From the NCBI GenBank assembly GCA_023417165.1, contig JAEZGD010000201.1, forward strand, positions 1 through 5,433: DNA of 5,433 nt. The letters are read 5' to 3'. Both the position numbers and the translations under genes were made by a program. Under the pieces are notes generated by a model, which saw only the letters and a program-made list of their open reading frames with translations, was not told the origin of the DNA and did no database searches. Every line of letters begins with the position of its first letter. Position 1 is the stretch's first letter. Origin of the DNA: Planctomycetota bacterium (GTDB taxonomy: Bacteria; Planctomycetota; Planctomycetia; Pirellulales; Pirellulaceae). This document shows, piece by piece, positions 1-5,433 of the stretch.

Positions 1-13
1 GCGTCATGGCGAT

Positions 14-42
14 TTGCGGGCAGCGACAGGTCGGATTAGGAT
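14..42 (+). promoter_or_regulatory. Candidate promoter of the DUF1080 gene
   Basis: A TTGCGG at 14-19 and a TAGGAT at 37-42 are separated by 17 bases, which fits a sigma-70-type promoter. They match the -35 and -10 consensus at 3 and 4 of 6 positions. Transcription would start near 49, leaving a leader of about 44 bases before the ATG at 93. The match is weak, and planctomycete promoters are not well defined, so this is only a candidate. Confidence 0.3.
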
Positions 43-92
43 GCACTTTGATTGTATCGCATTCCTTTCCGTCTGACCGGAGTTTTCGCTCG

Positions 93-815
93 ATGAAAAT
101 CCCCCCTCGTTCGCTCGCGTGGCTGCTGTTTGGATTGTTGCTTCCCGCATTCGCCATCGCCGACGACCAATCCGCCAACAAGCTGACCGACGCCGAGGAG
201 AAGGCCGGCTGGAAGTTGCTGTTTGACGGCGAAACCACCAAGGGCTGGCGCAACTTCAAGAAGGACGCCATCAATCCCGGTTGGAAAGTCGTGGACGGCA
301 CCCTGACTCGCGCCGCAGGCGGCGCCGGCGACATCATCACCACCGACAAGTACGACGCCTTCGAACTGTCGATCGACTACAAGATCAGCAAGGGGGGCAA
401 CAGCGGCATCATGTATCACGTCACCGAGGAAGCGAACACGCCTTGGATGACCGGTCCGGAAATTCAGATCCAAGACAACAAAGACGGCCACGATCCGCAA
501 CTCGCCGGCTGGCTCTATCAGCTGTACAAGCCCGAGAACGATCCGAAGACTGGCAAGCCTGTCGACGCCACCAAGCCGGCCGGCGAGTGGAACCGCCTGG
601 TGATTCTGGTCACGCCCGAGAAGTGCACCCACACGATGAACGGCGTGAAGTACGTCGAATACGTGAAGGGCTCGAAGGATTGGGACGAGCGCGTCGCCAA
701 GAGCAAGTTCGGCCAGATGCCGCACTTCGGCAAGCCCACCGACGGCTACCTCTCGCTGCAAGACCACGGCAACGAAGTCTCCTATCGAAACATCAAGATC
801 CGTGAAGTGAAGTAG
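93..815 (+). CDS. Secreted DUF1080 / 3-keto-disaccharide hydrolase-type protein
   Basis: A 240-residue protein of the DUF1080 family (3-keto-disaccharide hydrolase domain, a concanavalin-like beta-sandwich). Characterised relatives cleave 3-keto-glycosides in sugar breakdown; most planctomycete members are untested. Residues 1-23 form a signal peptide (basic start, Leu-rich core, Ala-Ile-Ala before Asp24), so the mature protein should be outside the cytoplasm. Family marks in order: GWKLLFDG (39-46) followed by GW, GNSGIMYHV (102-110), GPEIQIQDN (121-129), EWNRL (165-169), a MNG turn (182-184), GYLSLQDHG (218-226) and YRNIKI near the C-terminus. Length fits a single-domain member. I chose the ATG at 93 because it places the signal peptide at the N-terminus and has GGAG at 79-82. 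The frame is open back to an ATG at 6, but that would put 29 residues before the signal peptide. The gene converges on the S51 peptidase gene, and no sugar-oxidising partner is visible. The family call is firm; the substrate is unknown. Confidence 0.9.
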   Translation: MKIPPRSLAWLLFGLLLPAFAIADDQSANKLTDAEEKAGWKLLFDGETTKGWRNFKKDAINPGWKVVDGTLTRAAGGAGDIITTDKYDAFELSIDYKISKGGNSGIMYHVTEEANTPWMTGPEIQIQDNKDGHDPQLAGWLYQLYKPENDPKTGKPVDATKPAGEWNRLVILVTPEKCTHTMNGVKYVEYVKGSKDWDERVAKSKFGQMPHFGKPTDGYLSLQDHGNEVSYRNIKIREVK

Positions 816-846
816 CAGTTGGCAGTTGTTAGTGGGCAGTGGGCAG
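815..846 (+). repeat. Heptanucleotide tandem repeat, left arm
   Basis: Four degenerate 7-base units of the type GCAGTKG (two GCAGTTG, one TTAGTGG, one GCAGTGG) plus a partial GCAG run in tandem directly from the last base of the DUF1080 stop codon. In the frame AGTKGGC they share register with the complementary reading of the right arm at 898-928 (AGTGGCG), so the two arms form a degenerate inverted pair around the central hairpin. Heptanucleotide repeats of this kind are known from intergenic regions of cyanobacteria and other bacteria. The role is unknown. Confidence 0.85.
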
Positions 847-854
847 AAAACAAA

Positions 855-890
855 AACAGCCCCGCGCGAAACGCTTCGCGCGGGGCTGTT
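855..890. terminator. Bidirectional intrinsic terminator between convergent genes
   Basis: Bases 855-870 and 875-890 are perfectly complementary, giving a 16-bp GC-rich stem with an ACGC tetraloop. It lies between the stop codons of two convergent genes. Read on the minus strand, the stem is followed by a strong T tract (TTTTTGTTTT, complement of 847-856), so it should end transcription of the S51 peptidase gene well. On the plus strand only GTATTT follows, a weaker signal for the DUF1080 gene. The stem sits at the centre of a heptanucleotide-repeat element, so it may have come with that element rather than evolving in place. Confidence 0.85.
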
Positions 891-897
891 GTATTTG

Positions 898-928
898 ACT
901 CGCCACTCGCCACTCGCCACTCGCCACT
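898..928 (+). repeat. Heptanucleotide tandem repeat, right arm
   Basis: Four perfect tandem copies of ACTCGCC (898-904, 905-911, 912-918, 919-925) plus a partial ACT. The stop codon of the minus-strand peptidase gene (TAG, read from 927-929) falls on the last unit, so the array abuts and overlaps the gene end. The complementary reading is AGTGGCG, similar to the AGTGGGC units of the left arm. Confidence 0.9.
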
Positions 929-2201
929 ACTTATACAGTGGTCCGGCGATCTCGATGGGGCGAATATCGAGCCGCATGTTACGGACGGTGTAGCATTCGT
1001 CGCCGCGCTTCGAGCAGCACCAGCCGATGGTGTCGTCGCCGCGATAAAAGCGAAACTCGAAGCCTTGCGCGGGGCCTTGCTTCGCAGCCGCGCCATCGAA
1101 CGCCAGGCCAAGCGCTTCGCCATGGCGGTTCTTCATCACCTTGCACATCACATCGATAGCCACCGCGTTGCCGAGAATGTCGCTCGAAAAGATCTTCTCG
1201 TCTTCTTCCGGCACGAAGCCGGGCGCTTGCGGATCGAGCTTGTCGCCTTCCTGCTTCAGCGGTGAAGGAATCACTTCGCGCGTGCTGAGATGCAGCCGGT
1301 CGCCGCTGTCGAGGTACGTGAGCTTGACGTTCTTGACATTGAAGCCCTTGATCGTGGGATCTTTCTCGGCTTCGGAGATGTCCATCACGATCGCGCCGGT
1401 GCGCCCGACCACTTCCATGTCGTCGTTCTTGACGACAATGGCTGTGTTCTCATCGACGCCGACGCCAAACTTGATATCGTTCGCGCTCATCGCCACCAGC
1501 GCCCTGGCGAAGCGACCGCGGACCAGCGTGTGTTGTTCGACAAACCAGGCGGGGTCGAGAAAGCCGAGTCCTTGATCGACCTCTTTGCCCATGGTGACGC
1601 CATTTTGCATGGTCGGCAGTACGCGCTTGGCGTCGCGATACATGATGCGGCTCATGATCGCCGCGCCCGCGCTCGTCCCCGCCACCACGCCGCCCCGGCG
1701 ATACACGTCCCACACCGCTTGCAGCAGAGGCGTGTCTTCGCCCGCTTCGGTGCGCAGCGCCTGCGTGATGCGCGCTTGCGAGCCGCCGGTGAAGTAAACG
1801 CCATCGGCGTTCTTGACCCGTTCGATCAGCGCCGGATCGTTGACCGCGCTGCGCGGATCCATTCCCATCTGGCTTTGCGCCAGCGGAACTACGAACGCGT
1901 CGGCTCCGTAATTGGTAAGTGCTTCAACCGTCACTTGGCCGGCGCGTTGGGGATCGCCGCTGGCGGTCGGAAAGACGGCGATCTTGGGCCGATAGTCGCT
2001 GACGGCTGAGGCCGTGGTGGAGACCGGATGCGTCTTGGCCTCGGCGGCGTGACGCACGATGCGGGTCCAGACGTCGGAGTTGTCGAACCGCAGCGCGCCG
2101 CCAATGATGATCAGCGTGCCCGCAGGCGTGGGTTGTTTCGCGGAGGCATGGCCGCTCGCCATGACCAGTAACGCAGCGAGCAATGACAAGGTGAGTTTCA
2201 C
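927..2201 (-). CDS. Secreted cyanophycinase-like serine peptidase (family S51) with C-terminal extension
   Basis: A 424-residue protein whose first ~270 residues match the S51 (cyanophycinase / peptidase E) fold. Cyanophycinases cut cyanophycin into beta-Asp-Arg dipeptides; the true substrate here is not known. Residues 1 to about 21 form a signal peptide (Lys, then a Leu/Ala-rich core, ending Ala-Ser-Ala), so the enzyme is probably exported. Family marks: IIIGGALR near 31-38, FTGGSQ (137-142), the nucleophile elbow GTSAGA with Ser177, GLGFLDP followed by EQH with His224 and RGR (usually DQH in the family), and GVGVDENTA with Asp250 and Glu251. The remaining ~150 residues go beyond the usual ~270-residue cytoplasmic enzyme and hold four cysteines (353, 395, 396, 403). 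I chose the GTG start at 2201 because AAGGA lies 8 bases upstream and it begins exactly at the signal peptide. A GTG at 2267 would add 22 residues and lacks a nearby ribosome site. No cyanophycin synthetase is in view. The family call is firm; the specific activity is inferred. Confidence 0.85.
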   Translation of the reverse strand: MKLTLSLLAALLVMASGHASAKQPTPAGTLIIIGGALRFDNSDVWTRIVRHAAEAKTHPVSTTASAVSDYRPKIAVFPTASGDPQRAGQVTVEALTNYGADAFVVPLAQSQMGMDPRSAVNDPALIERVKNADGVYFTGGSQARITQALRTEAGEDTPLLQAVWDVYRRGGVVAGTSAGAAIMSRIMYRDAKRVLPTMQNGVTMGKEVDQGLGFLDPAWFVEQHTLVRGRFARALVAMSANDIKFGVGVDENTAIVVKNDDMEVVGRTGAIVMDISEAEKDPTIKGFNVKNVKLTYLDSGDRLHLSTREVIPSPLKQEGDKLDPQAPGFVPEEDEKIFSSDILGNAVAIDVMCKVMKNRHGEALGLAFDGAAAKQGPAQGFEFRFYRGDDTIGWCCSKRGDECYTVRNMRLDIRPIEIAGPLYK

Positions 2202-2209
2202 AGTCGCGA

Positions 2210-2214
2210 TCCTT
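2210..2214 (-). promoter_or_regulatory. Ribosome binding site of the S51 peptidase gene
   Basis: On the minus strand AAGGA is followed by an 8-base spacer and then GTG at 2201. This is the site that decides the start: the upstream GTG at 2267 has no comparable purine run at the right distance. Confidence 0.65.
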
Positions 2215-2343
2215 CGTCCTGAAAGTTGCGCATTCCTGGCTGCCCCGCAGCGATGCCACACCTTCACGAAGACCGCGCCTTCCGCCCAGACGATGCTTCG
2301 TTCCTTCGTCGCATCAGCAAATCAGCCTGCCTTGATGGGTGGC

Positions 2344-2352
2344 AGTATAGCA
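2344..2352 (-). promoter_or_regulatory. Candidate extended -10 promoter for the S51 peptidase gene
   Basis: The minus strand reads TGC-TATACT, an extended -10 element with 5 of 6 matches to TATAAT. A TAGACA (complement of 2361-2366) matches the -35 consensus at 5 of 6 positions but lies only 11 bases away, too close to act as its partner, so the extended -10 would have to act alone. Transcription would start near 2337, giving a leader of about 135 bases before the GTG. Confidence 0.35.
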
Positions 2353-2485
2353 ATCGGTAATGTCTAAGAGAAGTTGTATTTGAGATGCTGCTAAAGCCAG
2401 CTTCCCGCCGCCTGCTCGCCCGGCGATCTTTCCAACGGCGCGAACCTAATATTTCCAGTTAGTGTCTTACTGCAAGTGCTGTGTT

Positions 2486-2491
2486 TATAAT
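2486..2491 (+). promoter_or_regulatory. Perfect TATAAT, possible distal promoter of tRNA-Lys
   Basis: A consensus TATAAT lies about 95 bases before the tRNA on the same strand. No good -35 hexamer is found 16-18 bases upstream, and the TG of an extended -10 is one base out of place. It could drive a precursor with a long leader, or be chance in a locally AT-rich patch. Confidence 0.3.
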
Positions 2492-2519
2492 GACTTACGA
2501 ACGTCGCTAATGCGGGGGC

Positions 2520-2547
2520 TTGTGGCCGACGATAGAATTGTTACACT
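2520..2547 (+). promoter_or_regulatory. Candidate proximal promoter of tRNA-Lys
   Basis: TTGTGG (2520-2525, 3 of 6 matches) and TACACT (2542-2547, 4 of 6 matches) are 16 bases apart. A start near 2554 would leave a short leader of about 33 bases before the tRNA, a normal arrangement for a tRNA gene. It competes with the perfect but solitary TATAAT upstream. Confidence 0.35.
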
Positions 2548-2586
2548 CGCACCTTCGGATCGGCGTTCTTGCGCCGCCATCCCATC

Positions 2587-2659
<73 letters not shown>

Positions 2660-2697
2660 CTGATCCTAAGTCTTGCCGAATTCTCACGTTAGATTAC

Positions 2698-2714
2698 CTG
2701 CCGACGTTCGGCAG
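2698..2714. repeat. 7-bp-stem hairpin between tRNA-Lys and integrase
   Basis: CTGCCGA (2698-2704) and TCGGCAG (2708-2714) are perfectly complementary around a CGT loop. It lies 38 bases after the tRNA and could help end its transcription, although only a short CTCTTTG follows instead of a clear T run. It could instead be a binding site for the recombinase or an accessory protein. Confidence 0.6.
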
Positions 2715-2735
2715 TGCGGCTCTTTGTCCGACGCC

Positions 2736-2755
2736 CAGTAGTACCGGTACTACTG
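2736..2755. promoter_or_regulatory. 20-bp perfect palindrome upstream of the integrase, possible operator
   Basis: CAGTAGTACC followed by its exact reverse complement GGTACTACTG forms a spacer-free 20-bp palindrome ending 25 bases before the integrase ATG. Such symmetry fits a dimeric DNA-binding protein. As RNA it could fold with an 8-bp stem and a CCGG loop in the integrase leader. No other copy was noticed in the window. The symmetry is certain; its use as an operator is inferred. Confidence 0.55.
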
Positions 2756-2780
2756 CGACCCGGACTGAGGCGCACGCCCG

Positions 2781-3968
2781 ATGTCTGCTCCCAAACTGAG
2801 AATTCCTGCCTATCGGCACTATAAGCCGAAAAACCTTGCCGTCGTCCGCATTGATGGACGCGACATCTATCTTGGCCGCTATGGTTCCCCAGAGAGCCAC
2901 GAGCGCTATAACCGCGAAGTCGCCCAGTGGCTGGCCGGAGAATCCAAAGCCAAGCTGCCCCCGGCGGAAGCCGCGTCCGCCGTCCCCACGATCAACGAAC
3001 TCGCGCTGCGTTACATCCAGTTCGCCGAAAGCTATTACATCAAAAATGGCAAGCCGACGACGGAGGTGAAGTGCATCAACGAGATGCTGCGCCGGTTGCT
3101 GCGGGTCTACGGCAATTCTCCCAGCACGGAATTCGGCCCCAAGGCCCTTAAACTCGTGCGTGATCAATTCGTCGCGGATGGCCTTTGCCGCAACGTCATC
3201 AACCGCCATGTCGGCCGGCTCAAGCGGATGTTTAAGTGGGCGGTGGAGCATGAGCTGATTCCCGTCACCACGTATCAGGCGCTCGCTACCGTGGCTGGAC
3301 TCAGGCGAGGGCGAACAATGGTCCGGGAATCGGAGCCTGTGCGACCGGTGGACGATGCGGACGTCGAGAAGTCGCTGCCCTTTATGCCGGCCCAGGTGCA
3401 GGCGATGGTGCGGTTGCAGCGTTTAACTGGCTGTCGTCCGGGCGAGATCTGCATGATCCGCCCATGCGATGTGGATACGCGGGAGGAGGTTTGGTGTTAC
3501 GTGCCAGCGGAGCACAAGACACAGCACCATGGCCACGACCGGCGAATCTATTTGGGCCCGAAGGCGCAGGAGATTCTGGGGCCATGGCTGGTGCGTGATC
3601 CAGCCAGTTATTGCTTTAGCCCGGCCGAGGCGCGGGCCGCTTTTGACGCTGCTCGGAAAGCGGCTCGAAAAACGCCGATGACGCCGTCGCAGGCGAAACG
3701 AAAGCCAAAGCGCAGGCCCAAGAAGCAGCCTGGTCTGCACTATACAGTGTTTAGCTATCGGCGAGCCATCGACCGCGCTTGTAAGGCGGCCGGCGTGGCC
3801 AGTTGGGGACCGAACCGGCTCCGTCACTCGTGTGCCACCGAACTGCGAAAGCTCAGCGGTTTAGAAGCATCGCAGGTTGTTCTGGGCCATAAGTCAGCGG
3901 ATATTACTCAGGTATACGCAGAACGAAACTTTGAACTGGCCCGTACGCTGATGCAGCAAATGGGCTAG
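2781..3968 (+). CDS. Tyrosine recombinase / integrase of an integrative element
   Basis: A complete 395-residue tyrosine recombinase that would cut and rejoin DNA at the attachment site in tRNA-Lys. Residues ~10-55 form a small N-terminal unit (RIDGRDIYLGRYGSPES, beta-rich, arm-binding type). Residues ~68-170 are the helical core-binding domain, and ~190-395 the catalytic domain. Catalytic residues: Arg219 in TGCRPGE, Lys246 in EHKT, box II with Arg348 in NRLRH, His370 in LGH, and the nucleophile Tyr379 in VYAE. The first position of the HxxR motif is Asn345 instead of His; I recall this from planctomycetal integrases. A Lys/Arg-rich insertion lies at ~292-316. GAGG at 2767-2770 is a weak ribosome site. 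The frame is intact to the end, so the gene is probably functional. A gene for a winged-helix protein follows after 9 bases. Composition is GC-rich (40 of 60 bases at 3301-3360). Confidence 0.93.
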   Translation: MSAPKLRIPAYRHYKPKNLAVVRIDGRDIYLGRYGSPESHERYNREVAQWLAGESKAKLPPAEAASAVPTINELALRYIQFAESYYIKNGKPTTEVKCINEMLRRLLRVYGNSPSTEFGPKALKLVRDQFVADGLCRNVINRHVGRLKRMFKWAVEHELIPVTTYQALATVAGLRRGRTMVRESEPVRPVDDADVEKSLPFMPAQVQAMVRLQRLTGCRPGEICMIRPCDVDTREEVWCYVPAEHKTQHHGHDRRIYLGPKAQEILGPWLVRDPASYCFSPAEARAAFDAARKAARKTPMTPSQAKRKPKRRPKKQPGLHYTVFSYRRAIDRACKAAGVASWGPNRLRHSCATELRKLSGLEASQVVLGHKSADITQVYAERNFELARTLMQQMG

Positions 3969-3977
3969 CCTGCACTT

Positions 3978-5378
3978 ATGGTGGAGAAAACAACTCCCCT
4001 GTCGTTTGATCACTATCGTATTAGCCTAGAGCCTTATGGCGGGGATGCCCTTCCGTATGCACTGGGGCGATTGTTCGAGCGATATTGTTGGCATATCCGC
4101 CAAGCTGTGCTGCTCACGGAAGGGGCGTGGGATGAACCAGCTCGGTCAGCCGAATTACACTGTGAGCAACTGGAATCGGCGGAAAAAGTACATCATCACC
4201 TGACGGAACTATTGCGGCACAGCGGTCTGCATTCTCGGTTGGAACTTATCGACGAACTTGACGAGCTTCACGGATGCGTTGGATTCGACGGTGAAGATCG
4301 TTTTGGGGAATTAGAGTGGCATTTTCAAGAGGTGTATCGGAACTGCGGACACCCTCTCGAATTTGACTCGGTGCTGCATGACTTGGGAGCTGATGTGGAA
4401 AGAGAAGATAAGGCAATCAATACAATTTTAAATTGGGGTTGTAACTGGCCGCTTCAAGAATTTGGGTTGTTCCTAGAACATCGACTCGAACCACAAGGTC
4501 CGATCGGCCCCCCTCTACGCAAACTGTACTTGCTTGGAAGGCTAGTTGAACAAGGTGTCTGTCCGCCTTGTTTTTGGCGTCAACGTTGGCGCGATGATGA
4601 GTGTGGCCACGACAATTCCATGAAGGAGAATCTGGGGACAGGTGGTGGTGACAATTGCAGTGATGATCGGCTGGTAGGTGACGTAGCACCGGCCAGTTAC
4701 AAGCCTCGCGAGCCATTTATAGCACGAAGATATCTATTCACGGATTGCATTGGCCCAGAACAGGCGGCTCCTGATCGAAATTGGCTCCGTTCGGTGTCGG
4801 CGAATTTATGCTACGTGTTGCCTGAGGAAGTTGAACTTCTGAACAAATTCTCGGCACTTCAAAGAATGCGACGTGCTAGGCGGCTTTGTCTGAAAGCAAG
4901 GCATCTTGAGCTGGTCGAGCAGATTGATATTGCGGTGAGGAAGCAGTTCGGTACTAAGGTGAAGCACCGAAAAGCTCTCGTCCAGGAGGGGCTCAGGGAA
5001 ATTCCTCACGAGCCAACAGCCTCAAAGCTATGTATTGCGGACAATGAAATCTACGTCAGCCGAAAAGGCTTTCAGAAACTGCATTTCGCAGGCGGTTACA
5101 AATACTTAGAAATGCTTGTCATGCTATTTGAGAACGGACGAACCTATACCTCGTTGGAGTCAATCGTTTACGAAATATTTGGGCAGATGGCGGACGTCGC
5201 AGAGTGTAAAGACAACATCTATCAAGAAATTAAAAGGCTAAGGGCTAGGCTATCCAGGTTGGAATTGACAGTTACTGCTAAGCGTAATCTACCTCGCGAT
5301 CTCCAGAGAAAATGGGGAGGTGTCAACGGTTATGTGCTTGTTGATGTAGAGACGGTGGCGGGGCGTAGTCAACATTAG
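3978..5378 (+). CDS. Uncharacterised protein with C-terminal OmpR-like winged helix
   Basis: A 466-residue protein that I do not recognise as a whole. Residues ~350-457 resemble an OmpR/PhoB-type winged-helix DNA-binding domain: beta-strand start LCIADNEIYV, a helix ending LVMLFENGRTYTS, a helix around IVYEIFG, the recognition-helix-like NIYQEIKRLRARLS, and a closing hairpin with GGVNGYVLVDV. No phospho-receiver domain precedes it. Residues 1-200 are rich in charged residues and Leu, probably mostly helical, with CPPC at 195-198; ~208-240 is a Gly/Asp-rich, probably flexible link; ~285-340 is a basic helical stretch. There is no signal peptide or clear membrane segment, so it should be cytoplasmic. 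The ATG lies 9 bases after the integrase stop, with no clear ribosome site, which suggests co-transcription and translational coupling. G+C is lower than in the integrase (22 of 60 at 4381-4440; 24 of 60 at 5101-5160), a sign of separate origin. It may regulate the element or be cargo; the function is unknown. Confidence 0.8.
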   Translation: MVEKTTPLSFDHYRISLEPYGGDALPYALGRLFERYCWHIRQAVLLTEGAWDEPARSAELHCEQLESAEKVHHHLTELLRHSGLHSRLELIDELDELHGCVGFDGEDRFGELEWHFQEVYRNCGHPLEFDSVLHDLGADVEREDKAINTILNWGCNWPLQEFGLFLEHRLEPQGPIGPPLRKLYLLGRLVEQGVCPPCFWRQRWRDDECGHDNSMKENLGTGGGDNCSDDRLVGDVAPASYKPREPFIARRYLFTDCIGPEQAAPDRNWLRSVSANLCYVLPEEVELLNKFSALQRMRRARRLCLKARHLELVEQIDIAVRKQFGTKVKHRKALVQEGLREIPHEPTASKLCIADNEIYVSRKGFQKLHFAGGYKYLEMLVMLFENGRTYTSLESIVYEIFGQMADVAECKDNIYQEIKRLRARLSRLELTVTAKRNLPRDLQRKWGGVNGYVLVDVETVAGRSQH

Positions 5379-5433
5379 TTGCCCGAGTGTCCGTATTCAT
5401 GACAATAGCGATTTTGCACGATAACATTAAGGG

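Larger units (their letters stand above)
2202..2586. other. Gene-free stretch between the S51 peptidase gene and tRNA-Lys
   Basis: I find no convincing gene here. Open frames that enter it are shadows of the peptidase gene or of the tRNA. It carries the peptidase leader and candidate promoters in both directions. A small dyad, CGGCG at 2561-2565 and CGCCG at 2572-2576 around a six-base loop, sits just before the tRNA and could fold in the precursor leader. Confidence 0.6.

Noticed and set aside
36..920. 294-residue open frame on the minus strand, opposite the DUF1080 gene
   Set aside because: It is the antisense shadow of a GC-rich gene with clear family motifs. Its product is a low-complexity Val/Leu/Gly/Ala-rich sequence with no recognisable domain, and it runs through the terminator and repeats.
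815..928. Heptad arrays as a CRISPR array
   Set aside because: The repeats are 7 bases long and directly tandem, with no spacers of 25-45 bases, and no cas genes are present.
819..1265. 148-residue open frame starting inside the heptad repeats
   Set aside because: It begins in repeat and terminator sequence and continues antisense to the peptidase gene; there is no ribosome site or domain.
1290..2009. 239-residue open frame on the plus strand inside the S51 peptidase gene
   Set aside because: It lies wholly antisense to a gene with all S51 motifs. The Arg/His/Asp-rich product matches nothing I recognise and is typical of GC-rich shadow frames.
2673..2695. Integrase promoter (TTGCCG at 2673, TTAGAT at 2689)
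   Set aside because: The spacing is only 10 bases, too short for a sigma-70 promoter. The integrase promoter remains unidentified.
2694..3251. 185-residue open frame on the minus strand opposite the integrase N-terminus
   Set aside because: It is antisense to a gene with intact recombinase motifs and shows no domain of its own.
5379..5433. Promoter for a further gene after the winged-helix gene (TTGCCC at 5379, GACAAT at 5401)
   Set aside because: The -10 match is poor, no gene start is visible before the window ends, and 55 bases are too few to judge.

Overview
The window looks like chromosomal DNA of a GC-rich environmental bacterium, most likely a planctomycete (Planctomycetota, Pirellula-like). 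This assignment is inference. It rests on an exported DUF1080 protein, an exported cyanophycinase-like protein, and a tyrosine recombinase with the Asn-Arg-Leu-Arg-His box II and basic insertion that I associate with planctomycetal integrases. No marker gene fixes the species.

Left half (1 to about 2586), apparently native chromosome: two convergent genes for exported proteins. The plus-strand gene (93-815) encodes a secreted DUF1080 / 3-keto-disaccharide hydrolase-type protein. The minus-strand gene (927-2201) encodes a secreted S51-family (cyanophycinase-like) serine peptidase with a long C-terminal extension. The 111-bp gap between their stop codons is filled by one compound element: heptanucleotide repeats on the left, a perfect 16-bp hairpin in the middle that should terminate transcription, and complementary-sense heptanucleotide repeats on the right. 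A gene-free stretch of 385 bp follows, holding only candidate promoters.

Right half (2587 to end), apparently a mobile element: an intact tRNA-Lys(CTT) gene is followed 121 bp later, in the same direction, by a complete tyrosine recombinase (2781-3968). Nine bases after that comes a 466-residue protein of unknown family (3978-5378), whose last ~110 residues resemble an OmpR/PhoB-type winged helix. This is the classic layout of the left end of an integrative element inserted in a tRNA gene. The stretch between tRNA and integrase carries two dyad symmetries, a 7-bp-stem hairpin and a 20-bp perfect palindrome, which are candidate sites for recombinase or regulator binding. The last gene is visibly poorer in G+C than the integrase. 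The element runs off the right edge, so its cargo and its right attachment site are not visible.

The most interesting unknown is the integrase-linked winged-helix protein together with the dyads upstream of the integrase. They could form a control circuit for the element, but only the layout supports this.
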